Source: Aptenodytes patagonicus (taxonomy: Eukaryota; Chordata; Aves; Sphenisciformes; Spheniscidae). Taken from it: 64,000 nt of DNA. Position numbers and translations under genes: made by a program. Below the pieces are notes generated by a model. It worked only from the letters and a program-made list of their open reading frames with translations. It was not told where the DNA came from and searched no databases. The DNA lies in NCBI RefSeq assembly GCF_965638725.1, contig NC_134953.1:38182854-38246853 (forward strand). The letters are read 5' to 3'. Below, piece after piece: positions 63,633-64,000 of the stretch. Numbering within the stretch: the first letter of the stretch is position 1; every line of letters begins with the position of its first letter.

Positions 63633-63641
63633 TGACTCAGC
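63633..63641 (-). promoter_or_regulatory. AIFM2: NF-E2/NRF2- or AP-1-like site GCTGAGTCA
   Basis: The plus strand reads TGACTCAGC. On the gene strand GCTGAGTCA matches the core of the antioxidant response / MARE element (TGCTGAGTCA) except for the first base. It ends 26 bp upstream of the start codon. NRF2 control of AIFM2 is reported in mammals. Function here is inferred. Confidence 0.5.
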
Positions 63642-63872
63642 GCTGCGCCCGGGAGGGCGGGCCGAGCCGGGTCCAGCCCAGGCGGGGAGCCGAGAGCAGG
63701 GGGCTGGCCCGATGCAGGGGCGCGGCCTCCCCACTACGGCAGCGGTTGCGTTACTGTCTGCGCACCCGCCTTCTGCTCGCTCTCCGCCTCTCCCCGCGGC
63801 GGGTGGAGTCGCTTTTGCCGGCTGGTAAGCTGTTGCAGCCGTAAAGCTCCAGGGAGGAGCTGGATTTCTCAA

Positions 63873-64000
63873 GGTCTGAGCCCAGCCTGCAGACCTTGGC
63901 CCTCCCAGGCCCGGAGGGCAGCAGGGCAGTGCTTCCTAGCAGGGTGCCGTGTCTGCCCAGGTGAGCACCAGAGTCCCAAGTACAGAATATTTCCCCTTTC
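63873..64000. other. upstream flank of AIFM2
   Basis: GC-moderate sequence with no recognisable coding exon before the window ends. Confidence 0.5.

Larger units (their letters stand above)
63420..63830 (-). promoter_or_regulatory. AIFM2: AIFM2 promoter CpG island
   Basis: CpG-rich sequence covers exon 1 and about 220 bp upstream. On the gene strand there are GC boxes directly before the start codon (GGGGGCGGGCGGGG) and a further GGGCGGGC-type box near 63655. There is no TATA box and no splice acceptor before the start codon, so the 5' UTR is probably contiguous with exon 1. Confidence 0.75.

Overview
The window is vertebrate nuclear DNA, almost certainly from a bird. The evidence is split genes with GT-AG introns, CpG-island promoters, a young CR1 retrotransposon of avian type, degraded older CR1 copies, and a solo LTR that resembles endogenous retrovirus LTRs common in bird genomes. 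No bacterial, plasmid or CRISPR features are present. The gene order COL13A1 (+) > MACROH2A2 (+) > < AIFM2 (-) matches the vertebrate synteny block on human 10q22.

Layout. (1) 1-10.83 kb: 3' end of COL13A1, a transmembrane collagen. Four short phase-0 exons encode the last Gly-X-Y triplets and the C-terminal NC4 tail. A final exon starts with the stop codon and carries the 3' UTR. Two neighbouring exons both end in the same GLDAPCPL peptide and look like a duplicated, possibly alternative pair. (2) 10.83-28.1 kb: intergenic, with no protein gene seen. It holds one CR1 element (23.8-24.3 kb), short duplications and several stretches dense in transcription-factor-like motifs that may be enhancers. 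(3) 28.1-29.5 kb: large CpG island, the presumed MACROH2A2 promoter and non-coding first exon, with three evenly spaced CCAAT boxes and a long purine tract. (4) 35.28-55.69 kb: the complete MACROH2A2 coding sequence in eight exons, 372 codons. (5) 56.66-63.61 kb: the complete AIFM2 (FSP1) coding sequence on the minus strand in eight exons, 373 codons, with a CpG-rich promoter at the right edge and a 580-bp solo LTR in its second intron.

The three genes are functionally unrelated: a cell-adhesion collagen, a histone variant of repressed chromatin, and a ferroptosis-suppressing oxidoreductase. MACROH2A2 and AIFM2 converge tail to tail, and their poly(A) signals are arranged so that the 3' UTRs may overlap. 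Reading frames were joined by hand across introns. Both complete genes close in frame with exactly the coding length I recall for the human proteins, which supports the exon boundaries. I found no clear new biological system. The best leads are the duplicated COL13A1 exons, a hairpin over a repeated branch point in the last COL13A1 intron, the architecture of the MACROH2A2 CpG island, and a NRF2/AP-1-like site just upstream of the AIFM2 start codon.
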